Source: Xanthoparmelia taractica
Taxonomy: Eukaryota; Ascomycota; Lecanoromycetes; Lecanorales; Parmeliaceae
Reading direction: 5' to 3'
DNA: 64,000 nucleotides
Assembly (NCBI GenBank): GCA_033085395.1
Contig: MU853190.1
Span: 124,001-188,000 of the forward strand
The notes under the pieces were generated by a model. It worked only from the letters and a program-made list of their open reading frames with translations. It was not told where the DNA came from and ran no database searches. The position numbers and the translations under genes were made by a program. Positions 44,395-55,660 of the stretch are shown piece after piece (positions within the stretch are counted from its first letter, which is position 1; every line of letters starts with the position of its first letter).

Positions 44395-45400
44395 CGACAG
44401 GCTTGAATGGCGCTGTAGTATCCTGCTTTGCTGGTTTGGGTGCTGATTACGGTAGAAATGCTCTCGACTGGCTCTTTTGATGCCTGATCTCTTTTGGGGG
44501 CCACGCGGGGTTGCGGTTTTCTGGGACCAAATGGATAAGCTTGAATGGTGCTGCGATATTCTGGTTTGCTAATTTTGAGGGTTGATTGTGTGGAAAATCT
44601 CTCGACAAAGTCTTTTCGCCAGCTGGGATCTTGTTAGGAAGGCATACCGGGCGCTAAGCCAAACACCAAATGCTCTGATGTTGTGCTAGTGGTATGTAGC
44701 GGTTAAGCTGTGTCCCTCCATCAAGCTGTCGTACTCTTTCACCCCCCCTTTGGTGTATGTAACATCCTGCGCATCGATTCTTTTGTGCTTCCCTCTTGCA
44801 CTTGGCGTTCCCAAGGTCTTGCAAAGCTGTTAGATAGGTATTGGATGGTACTGTGGTTTTAGGATTTGCTGGATGTGGCGGCTGAGTGCGTTTGAAGTCT
44901 CTTAACAAGTCATTTCGGCAGTTGAAGTTGTTTTTGGAATGTATGCTGAATTGCGGTTTTGAAGGACCTAAAAGATAGGCTTGAGAGGTGTTGCAGTATC
45001 CTTCTCTGTTGTTCCTACTCACTGATCGCGCTAGGAAGCTCTTCTGGTGGCTGGGGCTTTTCAACATCTGCTAGGTTACGGTTTCGGGGTATCCTGCTCT
45101 GCTGGTTTAGTCGCAGGTTGGTTCAGAGATCTTTCAGGCGGCCAAATCTCCCTGACAGGCATACTGGGTCTGGGCTAAGCATCAGGGACTCCAGTTTCCT
45201 GTGGCGTCCCTCTGCACTCTGCACTCTGCATTTTCGAAATCATTCAAAGCTGTTAGATAGTTTCACATAGTGCTGCGATAACCTGCTCCATCGGTTCCGC
45301 TCACTGAATCGTTAGAAGTCTCTCGACAAGCCCTTTCTTTCGGTGGCTGAATCTTCTAGGAGGGATGCTGGACTCTGGTGCCGACCATCTATGGATCCAG
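44395..45400 (-). repeat. Decayed tandem repeat, unit about 140 bp, once coding
   Basis: At least five diverged units start near 44401, 44538, 44837, 44978 and 45264. They share TGGTGCTGCGATATCCTG, TGCTGGTTTG, AAATCTCTCGACAAGTC and GGCTGGGATC-like words; some units have longer spacers containing TTGCAAAGCTGTTAGATA. On the minus strand several units read as related peptides: TTAPFKPVEQLREALEMQT, TYLTALQDLGNAKCKREAQK and a weaker third. I infer a former repeat-containing protein gene, now broken by stops and length changes. Family unknown. Confidence 0.55.
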
Positions 45401-47871
45401 TACATCTTGCGAAGAAAGCTCCGTTGCGATATTTTTTGGAGGTAGGCATCACGGTGCTACAACGGGGTTTCACATTTTGTCGATGCGCCGGGTAGGTTGT
45501 ATGTAGAATTCTGCTCTCTAGGCGAGTTTCAGTGCGAGGTACGCATGTAGCGAGCGTCGTTGCTGATGTACTTATTAGACGCTTGCATCATCTGCTGCGC
45601 GTTGTACATTTTCTAGAGAGTGTGTAGAACGAGGAGTAAAGTTGGAGTCGGACAAGACTAGATGCATTGCTCGGTCTTAACTCGGCCTAGAGCCTTCAAC
45701 CCCTTGAACCGAGTACAACGAAGCTCTTGCTTTTCTATGACAAACATAGCTATCCAGATACCTCTGAGAGACCGAAATTTCAGGTTTCGCCGAGTAGATC
45801 GGTCGCTGGCATGAAAGAGGTTTGGATCTTGATGCTGCCCTGGTTTACGCCCTTGACCCAATCAAACTCCGCGGTGATAGTAGTGGGTTTCTCAAACGAG
45901 GTGGGGTACGGAGATGTGAGGGAAATGCGCGCGCGTCTTGAGTTAATGAGTCCGTCTTTCTACTGTTGTACATCTATCTATATCGGCGCTTCTGCAGGAT
46001 CGTTGAAGGGGATGAAAATTCTTATGCTGAATCTCGCAGGAGCCCTATCTTGTATACAGTACTCATCTCGGAGGCTGGGCAATGCATTTAAGTGATGGAG
46101 GGATGGAGTTCTCATGGGCACGCGGTTTTGTCCTTGGTACGTCGGACTAGGCATGATTTTAATTGACGCTATCTAAGAGATATATACAGCAGGAAATTCG
46201 CTCTGAATTGGATGTGTGGTTACTGTAGTTGCATTTGACGCGGCGTTTTCGCCATCAGGCAACTCAAATGCGGGGGCACCCAACGGAACCGTTTCTTCCC
46301 CTTCCGACATGTTAACAGCACGGGATCCGATGTGAGGAAACTCGGGACCGAACGATCTCATATAGATTAGTACGTTGTTGAAGATGCGTGGAGGTTTAGT
46401 GACGAAGTGAGGCTTCACACTTCGAAGGTAAGTGTTCGCACTTGAGCCACCAAGTCAGCGACCCGCCCTGGACTAAGAACACTTAAGAATACTTACAGCT
46501 TAGATACACCGCCTTCACTGATCAAAGGCTGCAGGGTCAATAAAGTTCAGATACTTCGCATCAGTGGGGCTGAGGGTTAGTGGGTCTCATGATCCAGGCG
46601 AGATTGCATGCTATTTGCAGGTATGCGATTGATCTATTTGGAGGTATGCGATATGCGCAATAGGGGGAGATGAGGTAGTCAACAGGAGCACTATTTGTAT
46701 GGGCCTCTCACCAGCAGATGGCTCCTCATTCGAATTTCTTCTCGCTCAGAGCCATAGCAGTTTTTGCCCGCCCTCCCGCTCCTGTTTTCTACCTAGGTAG
46801 CTCCATAGCCACTCCAGGGCTATGCCGCATAGGTGTAGGGAGTGTTCTAGCGCTGGGGTAGCCTATTTAGGCCTGCAAACGCCCTATCTAGGCTGCTGCT
46901 GCTGGCCCCGGCGTTGGATAGGCCCAATCATCATTCTACATGTCTACTTGGTCCATTGTGACGCCATTGCGACCCCCATGAGAACGCTAATTGAGGTTAA
47001 TAGTTTGTTCTAGGCCGCGTACGTCCCTCATCGCTGTCGTCAATCACAAAATCTTCGAATGATGCGTGAAGGCGAAGCGCTCTCAAGCCATGAGTCAAAT
47101 TATGCTCATTTGCGTGTCATCGCGATGATATCCATGGAAATTGTCTCCTTGATGTTGGATCCACGGCTCCGCAAGCGTACTAAGTGTGTGGATGAGGTGA
47201 CAGGACCAGTCCAGGTTTGCTGGACAAAGGAGCTAGTTTCTTAGAAGTCGGAAAACCGGTAGCAGTAGAGCATGGGTAGCTTAGTACCGCCCACGGGCCT
47301 GTTTTACGGAGATAGGCACGGATCATCAAGGAAGGTTGGATCGAAAGAGGTCGTGTATCTCTCTGTCTTCACCCATTTCGCGTTGACCCCTGGTTGGGAT
47401 TCAGACCTATCCCAAGTGCCTATTAATCCTCGGCCAGGATCATCGGGTGTTTTGCCAGTGATGCTGTTACGAATAGTGTCTTGTGGGTGAGGTCCGGAAT
47501 CCGAGGATCATCTCTTTGGTCATACAAGGCTCCGAAAGAGCACGAGGTCAAGTCTGAAAATCATTCTACGATTAAGGAGAAGAAAGGCCCTTTGCTTTGT
47601 CTTGCAGCGTGCTGACTTGTGAAAGATGTGTCTGTGGGATGTGAGTGCGAGACTACAGATTTCTTCGTTCTTTAAGTGTGGGTTTTCGGCCGGCGAATCT
47701 TATCTCCGTGAGACATTCACTCCCAGCTATGACTGGGGATCCAGTACTTTAAGCTAGGACCTTTCGACCCATGCTGACCAAATCAATCGACTTCCCCTTC
47801 CAGTCCCGCAAGAGGACCGAGCTCCCATTGTTCAAACTCAACAAATCTTTTAGGAGTTGCTGTAAAGGTAT
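45401..47871. other. Gene-poor stretch
   Basis: Open but unrecognised frames at 45727-46095 (plus), 45658-45861 (minus) and 46173-46418 (minus). No splice-supported gene found. Confidence 0.45.
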
Positions 47872-47879
47872 TGATGATT

Positions 47880-48350
47880 CAGTGCTGGCGATAGTTGAAA
47901 TAGTTGGTTTTGGGGGCCAAACTGCACCAACTACTGGGTTTCGAATCTAGAACTGCACCAACTGTCTTATATACACGAATCAACTATCAACTATCAGTTG
48001 AACTAACAGTGGAGCAGTTTTGATTATTAATAAAGATGATAGGATAGAAAATGATCTTGACACGTTACTATAGGACTAAGCAGATAGGGCTGAGTAAATA
48101 GGGCTGAGCGATAGAGCTGAGACTAGGACTAAGGTATCTAGAGTATCTTAACGTATATCAATTTAAGCCTAAAACAGTCAAGTTATTATCTATCTAGAAA
48201 ATCGTCAAAACTATCAGTGAACCAGTTGATTTTCAGATCAAAACCACATCAACTGTCAACTGTCAGACCTTAAACTGCACCATCAACTGCTAGAACCAAC
48301 TGGTTCAACTGTTGGTGGAGCAGTTAGTTGGTGCACCATCGCCAGCACTG
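47880..48350. mobile_element. hAT-type MITE, 471 bp, TSD TGATGATT
   Basis: Starts CAGTGCTGGCGATAGT and ends in the reverse complement CAGTGCTGGCGATGGT. An exact 8-bp duplication TGATGATT lies on both sides (47872-47879 and 48351-48358). CAGTG ends with 8-bp duplications are the hallmark of hAT elements. Subterminal parts carry many copies of short words (AACTGCACCA, CAACTGTC), typical of hAT transposase binding regions. Interior AT-rich and non-coding, so non-autonomous. The perfect duplication suggests a fairly young insertion. Confidence 0.9.
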
Positions 48351-48358
48351 TGATGATT

Positions 48359-49630
48359 TTGGTCAAGTTGCTTAAATGTTGAGGAGTATGGACCTGTTGC
48401 TTGAATGATTGCGTTGATGTCGATATGAACAGGAAAACACAAGTAAATAGCGGGCTCTTTATATTCCCATTTGGTCCCTAAGGGGTGGGCGGTGCTAAAT
48501 GACCGTCCCACACTATTTCCAGGAGATTGGCCCTCAAGGCTCACGAAAGTGCTACGCTGGAGAGGTTAGTCCAGAGATCACGACGATGGTAAGCCTTATG
48601 CCCTGACTTGGAATTACGGTAGAGTGTAAGGGGGTTCTTAAAAATCTCCGAAGAAGAAGGATTCTGAGGCTATATAAATGAATGCCAAACGCTTCCTGGC
48701 TGAGCCTTGCTGCTCGCCCTTCCCTGAATGACCTGGCCTAGGACCTCAATGAGTTGTCCGAGGTATCATCAAGGTCCCGTTGTGCTCAACCGAGTCTTGA
48801 AGCATTGATTATATGGCACTTTCTTCCCAGTATCGAAGCCGATGTCGGGGTATGTTCCTGTTGAGAAGGATATTGTAAGCTAGAGGATGTCTTCAAAAAG
48901 GGTTCTGGCAGTAAGCTCAGAAGGCTTGATGTATGAGCGCCCCGCCTAACAACCCGTAAAGGATTTGATTGCCTGAAGGGTGGAAACACGCTTGAGGAAG
49001 AAGGCGCAGGACAAAGAGTTCAGAACAAGAGTGAGATTGTTGACAGGAGACTCTAAAAGAAAGTGTCAGTCTTGTAGCTTCTGAAGCTTGGACGGCTGTG
49101 GTAGAGAACGCTTACAGTGCATGCGAAGACTGGCTACCCAAGGTTCCTGTGGATCACGCAGCTGCTATCATTACGGCTGCACTCGGTTTTCCAAATTCCC
49201 TGTCGAGCTGTTCTCTCTTTGTTTCGTTCGGTCGCCACGAATTCGGGTCTAGCAATTGCCCGCCATTGCTTTCGCCCCAGATACTCGGCAGATTCAGGCA
49301 TGCTGGGATGATTGCCCTTGCCTAAGTAGTCAGTATCCCACTCAGGATAAAGAAGTGGGGGTAATGGGCAGTCCATACTGATGCCAGTCAGCTTCTTGGT
49401 TATGTGAGCACGAGGATGCTAGTCGTTGATGTGGTCCCAGAAGTCCTTGTTTGAAAAAGTAGCAAGTGGAGATCAACAATGGAGGCCTGAAAAGAAGGTG
49501 GTATATATTTGTATGCGTTTTAAACCCCTGAATGCTTGAAATCCAGCTGACTTGCGCAGGCGAGTGGACAGAGGGTAGAATTTCGCCTTCAGTCAGATAC
49601 AATTACAGTTCAATATACTGCCGTAATCCC
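48359..49630. other. Intergenic, no gene supported
   Basis: Only overlapping short frames (for example 49098-49325 plus and 49134-49376 minus). Nothing recognised. Confidence 0.5.
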
Positions 49631-51016
49631 TCATACTCTGGGCTCTGAGGCCTGCTCACGGGCATACCGTTCGTCTTCTGTTTCATTGGCACGGGAAGCT
49701 GACGGATCTGGCAATGGCCGGCCATCCCTCTCTCTATCCACGCGGCCCGTACCCCACTCACCAGGCCAGTTGATCTGGCTAGAGTCGATGGACAGAGCCT
49801 CTGTATCAGGATTTACGTACTCAATGCCGATCGTCCTCTTAACGTAGAGAACGCTGGCGTCGCCGGGCACAACATTGTCCCAAAAGCCCTGGCGGTGGAC
49901 ATTGCGGACATAGTGGAGGGACAAGATGTACTTCCTATCCGTAGCCTTCTCTTTTCCGCGTGTCGGATAGTTGTCGTGCGCGGTGAAGAACGTGGGCCAT
50001 TTGCTGACGAAGAGGGGATCATTCACGATCCCGGACCAGTGTATCTTTCCGCCAAAGACCTGATTTTCCCAGCTGTTGCCTATCTCCGCCATTCTTTCGT
50101 CCCTGTAGAATGGCTCGTCGGTTTCAATGGGTCCCCAGCGGTACAGTCGGCCCTCACTTTCTGCCTCCTGAAAGTCATTCAACTCGGCTTGCGCAATTCT
50201 AAGCATCTCCGAATCGACTGCGAATGCAAGTGCATGCTAGAAACGTCACAGTCAGCATTTTGAGCTCAATTACCGGGTGCAACAGCCTTTGGTAGTGTTC
50301 TTGAAAGCTTAGACCATGCCATTGGCGAGCTTCGAAAAATCATGCCTTGTACTTACAGCAGTCTCGTGGCACAGCGTTATCGCAATCTTCAATTGGAGAG
50401 TCATCTTTTGTGGTGTGTTATCTCCTTGAGCATCAAGGCCCCCGAGCTTTTCCAGGTTTAGGGTGACCCGGCTTGCCATACCGGCTGTGCTTGAAGCATC
50501 GTTTATCTTCACACCATCCTGGAAACCCAGTATCCAAGGACCCGTGACCGCGAATGCATTTTTAATGTCAGGGTTGGCTTTAGAGTCCCCAAATAGGAAG
50601 GTGATGGAGCGTGAGAGACGACTGAGAGCTTCTCGCGTCATTTGACGCCCCAGCTCTCTCGTTGGTGGCTCGATCCACCCAAACTCCTTGCATGGGCGTC
50701 CTTGGTTGCTGCGCTCCCCCCTTGAGGTTATTCGAGGGCTGTAGGCCACTTGGTAGAGGAAATCTAAGCTACTCGGTGTACCGAGAATCCTGGTGGCCAG
50801 CTGCAAGACTGGACCCATCACTTTGTACAATTCATTGTACTCAGCCTCTGACTTGTACTGAGGCCAGATGTGCTCATGACCCAATGGCCTCGATTTGTTG
50901 GTGCGCTGGAAGAGAGGGTGAATGCTGCCTGTCAGTTCTTGGTCGGCCAGGTACCCGAGCTTCACCCAGTCTTCGTCGAAGAGCGACGAGTAATCTTTCC
51001 TGGTTTCGGAGTTCAT
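49631..51016 (-). CDS. Putative zinc metalloprotease-like protein (HETAH)
   Basis: Two exons, 50357-51016 and 49631-50236, joined in phase 0 across a 119-nt intron (GTAAGT...CTAG), give 421 residues. The junction rebuilds LCHETAHALAFAVD, an HExxH zinc-peptidase motif at residues 217-221. Downstream, AEIGNSWENQVFGG is a plausible third-ligand region (Glu in SWE). Upstream are GHEHIWPQYKSEAEYNELY and a long helical stretch before the motif. There is no signal peptide, so the protein should be intracellular. The frame is open to an ATG at 51058, but the ATG at 51016 (MNSETRKDY) has better context and avoids translating AT-rich leader. I do not recognise a named family; the zinc-peptidase role rests on the motif alone. 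Confidence 0.8.
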
Positions 51017-51058
51017 TGTAAATGAAGGTGATGGCGAGAAATAATATAAATTATTCAA

Positions 51059-53300
51059 AAGAGTAGGAAAGATTAGACTTAGACAGGAATACTGTCTGCT
51101 TCGATGAGCAAGGCAAGGTGGTCGAGAGCGTCTTGTTGTGTGCGTGAGGATGATTTGTGTCTTTAGGAAAGGACAAAGATGTGTGAGACATCTCGCTTAG
51201 CCCGGTGGAGTTATCCAATGGGAATCATACCGTTTTAACACATCTAGACACCCTATAGGGTGCTCCCACCCGAGATCTACCTCTAAGTATCTCCTGGGCT
51301 GGATTGCTGAACAGCAGTGGCTCAAAGAACGAAGTAACGTGCCTGCGTTTTGAGCATGCACAGAGATGAAATGGACGTTACTCTGAACATTGTCGAAACC
51401 TTAAGGATGAAGCCATGTACTTGCCTCACACCAAGGCTTTGTAAACACCAATGGGACCACCCATCGAAGACCTAATGCCTCCTCTAACCTGCCGAGACTG
51501 CCAGCTTTTGATACCCTGTCCAACGATCGGCTGTTACACTACTGTGATCCTAGTGTGTTCCTATCTGCAACACCTATCCCATACTCCGGATAGTATGCAT
51601 GTTGATAGGCAACATTGTTTAGGTGCTCTTTCCTTGCCCTCAGCAGGACGAGATTCCGACCGGTGCAGACCAGAAGCGACAGGGCAACGGTCATGTTTGT
51701 GGGTTGTGGTCGAACGCTGCTACTTAAACCAAGTAGTAAGTAGCCTCAGCTTCATTTGGTAGAAAAGAAGCCTCCATCATACGCTCCTTTGATGAGGTGC
51801 TGAAAGACAAGTAGCATATCTGTCATTTTGGCCACTCTTTGGCTGCTAGTTGCTAGTAGCAAGTACCTTTTTTTATATAAGAGCTAGATATGCTAATACA
51901 AATGTTAGCCAGGACCCTCGAATCATCAGCGAGAAGCACATACGGAAGGTTCGAAAACTGCTCTCTCCTGCAGGTCATTTTGATACATGGAACCGTGGCC
52001 ATGAAAAGAAAAAGCAGTTGCCTCTTTCTACTGTACTTTGATCAATTCGAATCCTACTCTGCCAGCGTTGACAGAAAACAGAGCGAGGAGTTCCTTACCG
52101 TGCTGGGTTCAGAACTTGTCTTCTATCCAGAACAAAAGGGTCGAGAACGCCTGACCGTCTCCGGGACCACCAGTGCCCCCACCAGCACCACTGCCATCCT
52201 CCTCATCATCATCATCACCAAGCCCACCAGACCTAATAGCATCAATGCTCGCCATGGCAGGAGGCTGGAGGGGCGACAAAGGTTCGCCGCGACAGGCGCG
52301 CAACTCTCTACACTCGAGGTCGAGGCGAACACGATCAAAGAAGCAACCACCTCGCGCAGCTCCTCCGGATCGTGGAATCTGTTGCAGGCAAGGTGATGCC
52401 CTAGCGAGTCGGGCCCGTGGCACGGACACAGGAGGCAAGAGCAGCGGCAGAGAGAGCGCGAGTTGCAGACTTAGAGGCAGGCTCCTTGAAGGCACGACCT
52501 TGATGCGAGATCCATTGGCATATGTTGCGCACTCAACAAGGTAACTTAAAAAGAGTGCACTCGGTGGCAGACATTGGCGGGCAATTCGCACATGCTCCAC
52601 TAAAGAAATCGGTCTCAAAAGCTTTCCCAGCCTCCGGAATCAAAACGCAATCTGGATAGCGGCAATTACTATGACGATTGTGCAAACTCAGTGGCTTCGG
52701 CCCGCCTGCCCGCAAACCTGGATATCGTCCAGCAAAACTGGACTCCCTTTGCAACTCATTCTTTGTCACTCGCTTTCCACAGCACGACATCCTCCCTTGG
52801 CTGTTTTTGTTCGTGATACTGTTCTGGTTGGCGCTACAGAGGCAGGAATGACTGTTGTGTCCACGATTTTCGAGGATTGTTGTTGAATCGAAAACTTCGC
52901 AAAAACATGATCAATCGATGAGGATTTCGAAGAACATAACGAACGCCTCACTGTTTGCTCGGACATCTTCACGTAATGGTGGAAAGTTACAGGCTGGCGG
53001 AAGAGTGGGTCCCGAAGCGTGATTCGAAGAAGACAGAGCGTTCTGGTAGGCTTCGTGTGCTACGCGTCATAGCGATGTGAGGCGTTGACTTCTTGGGAAC
53101 GAGTGATTGATTGCCATATTCGGTTGCTGACACGGTCCGGTCAAAAAGCTGATCAAAGCTTCGCCGTTGCAAGTCGAGACCCTATTGTGTTCCTTTTCTC
53201 CGAAGTAAAGTCATATATGTATTACCATTACTTAGGTAAATCAGACTTCCATGACTTACTTCTACTGCCATAAACAAGCAAGTTACATTTGCTTACGTCG
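51059..53300. other. Gene-poor stretch with a cysteine-motif relic
   Basis: No intact gene. On the minus strand near 52550-52640 the fragment GACANCPPMSATECTLFK resembles a CANC...C motif that I associate with uncharacterised fungal proteins; it is cut by a stop soon after. GC-rich overlapping frames at 52109-52618 look like composition artefacts. Confidence 0.35.
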
Positions 53301-53379
53301 AGGAGCATTTTGCTATCCAACTTCAAGTACTTTCCCAGCTACCGCTCCCAGCAGCGTTGTCAGAAAATGTATCTGAATG

Positions 53380-55660
53380 AGTTTTGTGGCCACTCTCTTC
53401 GTCAGCAGAAACTCAAAGACAATGATTTTGGCATTGGCTTTGAGTAGTTGATGAGACATCGTCGTTTCAGCTATCCATAATTTCGGTCAATGATTCTTTG
53501 GTGACCGCCTGGATAGGGAGCTGGTCACTTTCAGTGACTTCCAACTCTGCAGCCATCAGTCCCTGAGTGCTGATGAACATATATCCTCAAGGAGACGATG
53601 TCTTCTTGACCCGCCGGTCCTGACGACCAATCTTTGTCAACTCATCTTCGAAGAACCTCTCCGTCATGGGAATACCGATCAGACTTCCCGGCGGTGTCCT
53701 GTCACTGCTCACTTGGGCCCGCCTGCTGCGTGATCAGACCCAATCAATGCTTCTGGTCTTCCGGCATGGAACAATCAATTCTATGAATATGAGAGCAAGA
53801 TACTAAGCTCCAGGATAAATATTACGAAATTCGACAGTCCAATTGGGGAAAAAGCAAAGAGGTGGAAGTCTGCAAGTCGAGGACACGGGTCAACTAAAAG
53901 TGGACCGAGGTTAGCAAACAGAGGATAAAGTTATTATGCAGCATATCAGAAAGTAAGGACATAATGGCAGAAAAAGAGCAAGTAAGCTCGAAGCGAGCTT
54001 TCCTCCATTTCACAGGACCATGTGGCTGTCTACACGTACCAAGCTTCGAGCACAGCCTCCTCTTATTTCGTCGAAGTGGCGTTGCTCTTTGATTAGACCT
54101 TGAAGCCCTTTGCTTTAGTATTAAAAATCGCGAACGGATCTCTTTCTGTCATGTTCATGACATTGCACGAACATCGAACGAGGTGGCCTGCCTAGGCTTC
54201 AGCTGACGGAAATAGAAAAGCTCGCTGCAAAGAACCTCTGGATTAGTGGTTGCCACTTTCATCTCTCTCAACACAAAAATTGAGTGTTTGTCCTCTATAA
54301 GGCGAGGGTACGGCGAGAATGAATGTTGCCTCGTCAAGACATTATCCTATGGCTTGTTGAAAACAGTAACGCCTGACTTTTAATCGACCTGAAGCACAGT
54401 TGCCAGCATATCTGGCTTTTATAGTGGGCCCCTTACGAGCGATGACAGGCATTTCAGCAGTCAGGTCACTTCGAGCTGCCTGAGCTTTCTGTTCAAAGCT
54501 CTCGATGGCAGCGACTGACATGGTCGACAAACATCAAAAGAAACTCGATAGACAGGCGCCTTATCTGTAAAGGTTGTGCCTGCGTTATCTTTGATGCCTC
54601 ATCGATAATGATTCAATCGAATTTGACATTTTTGGACTCTTCATTTGCGAGTTGAGCGATCGTGCAGACTGTGGCATCAGCGACATGGGCAATGAACATG
54701 TTAGCACAGCTCTCGATAAGATTACCGTACGAACTCCACTCGGCCTTCGCTGGAAGACTCCTGGCTAGCTTCTATTCTGCCACCTGCGTCTGTCGCGCTG
54801 TGAATACACGAGCGTCGTGATATCCAATTTCCATATACTCTTTGAAGTAGACAGCTGGTCAGGTTAATTGAACTCACCACTATTAATGCATTGAATTTGG
54901 CAAGTCCATTTTTCTCTTGCCGGATATGTTCAATTTCTACTTGTGCTTTTTTGTAGATGCCAAAATGATGGCGGCATCCGGTATCGTTCTGGGCAGATGT
55001 CACCTAGACACTAGTATTGGTCTTCTCAGATGGATCCTTTATGTTGTAGTGGCTTCGCGCAGAGTTCTCCACGCTGCTGCGAATATCCCAGGCAGCCCTA
55101 GTCATTCTCCAAGAAATTCATGTAATTGAGACCCATTCCATTCCACGGACTATCGTGTCTTTTCATCGTCTCGACAAGTTGCCGCGGCCCCATGGGGTAG
55201 GAAATTTCCCGTGATCCAACCCTCAGGATTGAAGTCCAACTTTTGGATTTCCGAACGGGGGTCATCGAGGCGCATTGCCCAAAACTTCCAATAATCTGGG
55301 GGAATCCTCAAATCATCCACAATGCTTGAAAAACTCCTCTTTCTACCTTACTGTCCCATGTACATATAAGTGGAACACACATCAGCCAGTCTGTAAAGTA
55401 AGGCATGATGGGGGAATCGACTGGACCGTGATGATTCTGGCCTCCCTGCTCGCCCAGCACAAATTTGTGAATCATTGTCAGTGTCTATCGAAAATCGCTG
55501 TCGTCTACTCTTCTGGTTGCACCTAGTGCGCTCATTCTCAAGACTCTCAATCCTTTCTTCATCAATCCGGTTTGCGGCACGCATTTCTCTTCCCATAACT
55601 TCTCTTGGTCTGGATTTGTACTCATGCAAGTCTTCGCTTCCCATATAATCATAATTACTC
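53380..55660 (-). pseudogene. Decayed gene, possibly a UPF1-like helicase
   Basis: Minus-strand text keeps coding character between stops. Near 55140-55310 it reads LRIPPDYWKFWAMRLDDP and EGWITGNFLPHG. Near 54570-54700 it reads ADATVCTIAQLANEE, then after a TGA in place of a sense codon IIIDEASKITQAQP, which resembles the Walker B region of SF1 (UPF1/NAM7-type) helicases. Near 53440-53480 a fragment KIIVFEFLLTKR resembles the C-terminal part of the same group. Other open pieces are 54342-54530 and 54155-54337. No Walker A was found. The helicase assignment rests on short motifs and is tentative; that this is a decayed gene is more secure. Confidence 0.4.

Noticed and set aside
46173..46418. 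81-codon minus-strand frame with acidic text
   Set aside because: Open but without homology, splice partners or a neighbour to explain it.
48061..48130. GATAGGGCTGAG-type short repeats inside the hAT MITE, similar to GATAGGGCTGAG in the TGTTG elements
   Set aside because: Shared word is only about 12 bp; probably chance or a common short motif, not a nested copy.
52109..52618. 169-codon minus-strand frame
   Set aside because: GC-rich stretch where three frames are open at once; contains Asp/Gly runs and no domain.
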